A stretch of DNA of 64,000 nucleotides from Gammaproteobacteria bacterium (lineage in GTDB: Bacteria; Pseudomonadota; Gammaproteobacteria; Arenicellales; JAJDZL01), in contig JAJEHQ010000013.1 in assembly GCA_022823625.1 (NCBI GenBank), positions 1 to 64,000 on the forward strand. Direction: 5' to 3'. A program made the position numbers and the translations under genes. The notes beneath the pieces were generated by a model. The model was not told where the DNA came from. It made no database searches and worked only from the letters and a program-made list of their open reading frames with translations. Below, one piece after another: positions 62,659 through 64,000 of the stretch. Each line of letters opens with the position of its first letter. Position 1 is the first letter of the stretch.

Positions 62659-64000
62659 GTTTATTTTCTTAAGACCGTGGTGGCTACTGCTCATTCCAGT
62701 GGGTTTTGTTCTGGCATTTGCAGTCACTCGCAGACATCGCAACAGTTGGCGACGAATCTGCGACAGCGAGCTTTTTTCTGAGTTACCCCTGATTAGCGAT
62801 CGTGTTTCTGAACGAGTGGTGGGGATTTCGATTGTTGTTGGGTGGCTTCTCGCGGTGATTGCGTTAGCAGGTCCTGCTTGGGACCGGGATCAGAACGCAC
62901 TGTATCAGAGTGTGGACGCCATGGTTGTCGTGTTTGATCTCTCACGTTCCATGAATTCAACGGACCTCCTGCCATCTAGGCTGGAGCGAGCGCGTTACAA
63001 AGCTTTGGAAGTAATCGAGGCGCAGCAAGATAAGTCTGTGGGCCTTGTAGCGTTTGCTGGAGACGCATTCGACGTGACACCCATATCTGACGATATAGGA
63101 ACTGTGTCTCACTTACTTCACTCCCTGCAAATTCAAATGATGCCGGTGCAGGGGAGTCTGGCTAGTACTGGACTATACCGCGCACACCAGTTGCTGAATA
63201 ATTCTGGATACAGGAGGGGTGCAGTTGTACTCTTGACCGACGGGGTCGATGAGGATGCATTTTCGGCCGCCAAAAGCCTGAGAGATGATGGATTTCGATT
63301 ATCAGTAATTGCAGTAGGAACTGCGGCAGGTGCGCCCATCAGTGTTGATGATGGAGATTTTCTGAAAGATGGAGCTGGTAAATTTGTTGTGGCTCAAGTT
63401 AACGTTGGTACTCTGGTTAAATTGGCAAATCAAGGTGGTGGCCTTTTCTCACTCGTTTCTGAACCCTTCACAGAATCAATGCTTCATACAGTTGATTTTG
63501 GAGGTGATTCAGTCGAACTGACGGCTAATGATGACTCAAGTGTCGGTTGGAATGATCGAGGCCCTTGGATACTGTTAGTCTTACTTCCATTGGTCGCACT
63601 GATTTTCAGACGTGGATGGATTCTGTCAGTTCTCATACTTTTGCCTGTCACGTCTCAGGATGCTTATGCGTTCAAGTGGGAGGATTTATGGCTTCGGTCG
63701 GACCAGCAAGCTGCAGCTGCTGTTCGAAAGGAAGACTTTGACAATTCCTGGCTCACTGAACATCCAGAGTGGAATGGAATAGCACTCTATCGTCAAAACA
63801 AATTTGAAGAGGCTACTGCGGAATTTAGTAAATCCAGAGATAAAGTTGCGAATTTCAACACTGGTAACGCCAAGGCCAAAGACGGTGATTTGCAAGGTGC
63901 GATTGAGAAATATGAGGCTGCTATTGAAATTGATCCTGACTTCGAAGAAGCTCAGTTTAATCTGGACCTCGTAAAAAAACTGCTGCAGGAGCAACAGCGG
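62648..64000 (+). CDS. VWA-TPR membrane protein (BatB/BatC-like), partial
   Basis: Starts at ATG 62648, inside the end of the preceding VWA gene, and stays open to the window edge (451 codons), so the 3' end is missing. N-terminal FLRPWWLLLIPVGFVLAFAV and a second helix precede a VWA domain with VVVFDLSRSMNSTDL (DxSxS) and VVLLTDGVDEDAF. A helix follows at about residues 300-330 (ILLVLLPLVALIFRRGWILS), then a periplasmic part with TPR-like units (NGIALYRQNKFEEATAEF, GDLQGAIEKYEAAIEIDPDF). This joins BatB and BatC functions in one chain. It lies at the downstream end of the visible MoxR operon. Confidence 0.9.
   Translation, partial: MPFEFIFLRPWWLLLIPVGFVLAFAVTRRHRNSWRRICDSELFSELPLISDRVSERVVGISIVVGWLLAVIALAGPAWDRDQNALYQSVDAMVVVFDLSRSMNSTDLLPSRLERARYKALEVIEAQQDKSVGLVAFAGDAFDVTPISDDIGTVSHLLHSLQIQMMPVQGSLASTGLYRAHQLLNNSGYRRGAVVLLTDGVDEDAFSAAKSLRDDGFRLSVIAVGTAAGAPISVDDGDFLKDGAGKFVVAQVNVGTLVKLANQGGGLFSLVSEPFTESMLHTVDFGGDSVELTANDDSSVGWNDRGPWILLVLLPLVALIFRRGWILSVLILLPVTSQDAYAFKWEDLWLRSDQQAAAAVRKEDFDNSWLTEHPEWNGIALYRQNKFEEATAEFSKSRDKVANFNTGNAKAKDGDLQGAIEKYEAAIEIDPDFEEAQFNLDLVKKLLQEQQR

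Noticed and set aside
1..64000. CRISPR arrays, insertion sequences, rRNA genes, prophage genes
   Set aside because: No spaced direct repeats, transposase genes, terminal inverted repeats, rRNA sequence or phage structural genes were recognised.

Overview
The window reads as a chromosome segment of a gammaproteobacterium with moderate GC content. The best evidence is conserved gene neighbourhoods. The order algH/yqgE-ruvX-pyrR-pyrB-pyrC' is the one known from Pseudomonas-like bacteria. It has a degenerate, probably non-catalytic dihydroorotase-like partner for PyrB. Also present are a tkt-gap-pgk-pyk-fba (class I aldolase) run, a yggS/proC/yggT group, yggX-mutY, AmpG, and a MoxR/DUF58/VWA 'Bat' operon. 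The genus cannot be named from sequence reading alone. No plasmid, prophage or transposase gene was seen.

Layout. 0-5.1 kb: a frameshifted small gene, a CocE/NonD hydrolase, gpsA, and a DUF433/DUF5615 toxin-antitoxin pair next to tRNA-Phe. 5.6-11 kb: yggX, mutY, exonuclease III, an AmpG-type permease, yggT and proC. 11-16.7 kb: an accessory block that separates proC from yggS. It holds a Sel1/peptidoglycan-binding/ankyrin protein, an HNH endonuclease, a decayed junction of a yggS 3' end with an EamA-gene 3' end, an intact EamA transporter and an ArsR-type regulator. 16.7-22 kb: yggS, a YbaK-like deacylase and the pyrimidine cluster. 22.3-31 kb: a phosphoesterase, the central-carbon operon, moaD/moaE and DUF1244. 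31.1-31.8 kb: VapBC with a palindromic operator.

31.97-46.26 kb, all on the minus strand, is the standout region. It is a nearly gap-free run of 12 genes: a complete branched-chain-amino-acid-type ABC importer (livH, livM, livK, livG), then a livF ATPase fused to a Tm-1-like (UPF0261) domain, a phosphoenolpyruvate-hydrolase-like TIM barrel, a long flotillin with 18 consecutive 11-residue repeats, an SRPBCC protein, an SRPBCC-quinone oxidoreductase fusion, a fumarylacetoacetase-type hydrolase, an alpha/beta hydrolase and an amidohydrolase. The UPF0261 domain followed by the TIM barrel repeats the domain order of tomato Tm-1. The simplest reading is an uptake-and-breakdown system for an unidentified, probably hydrophobic or aromatic, organic compound. 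The membrane scaffold and ligand-binding proteins would be part of the machine.

46.7-64 kb: a methyltransferase, moeA and moaC on the minus strand with moeB divergent. Together with moaD/moaE near 30 kb these cover much of molybdenum cofactor assembly. They are followed by a thioredoxin-like protein, a KefB-type exchanger, an NAD-dependent epimerase-like protein, a flavin amine oxidase, gpmA-rdgB-rph, a HipBA-type toxin-antitoxin pair with an operator, a Tat-type dienelactone-hydrolase family protein, and the MoxR-DUF58-DUF4381-VWA-VWA/TPR operon. The last of these runs off the right edge.
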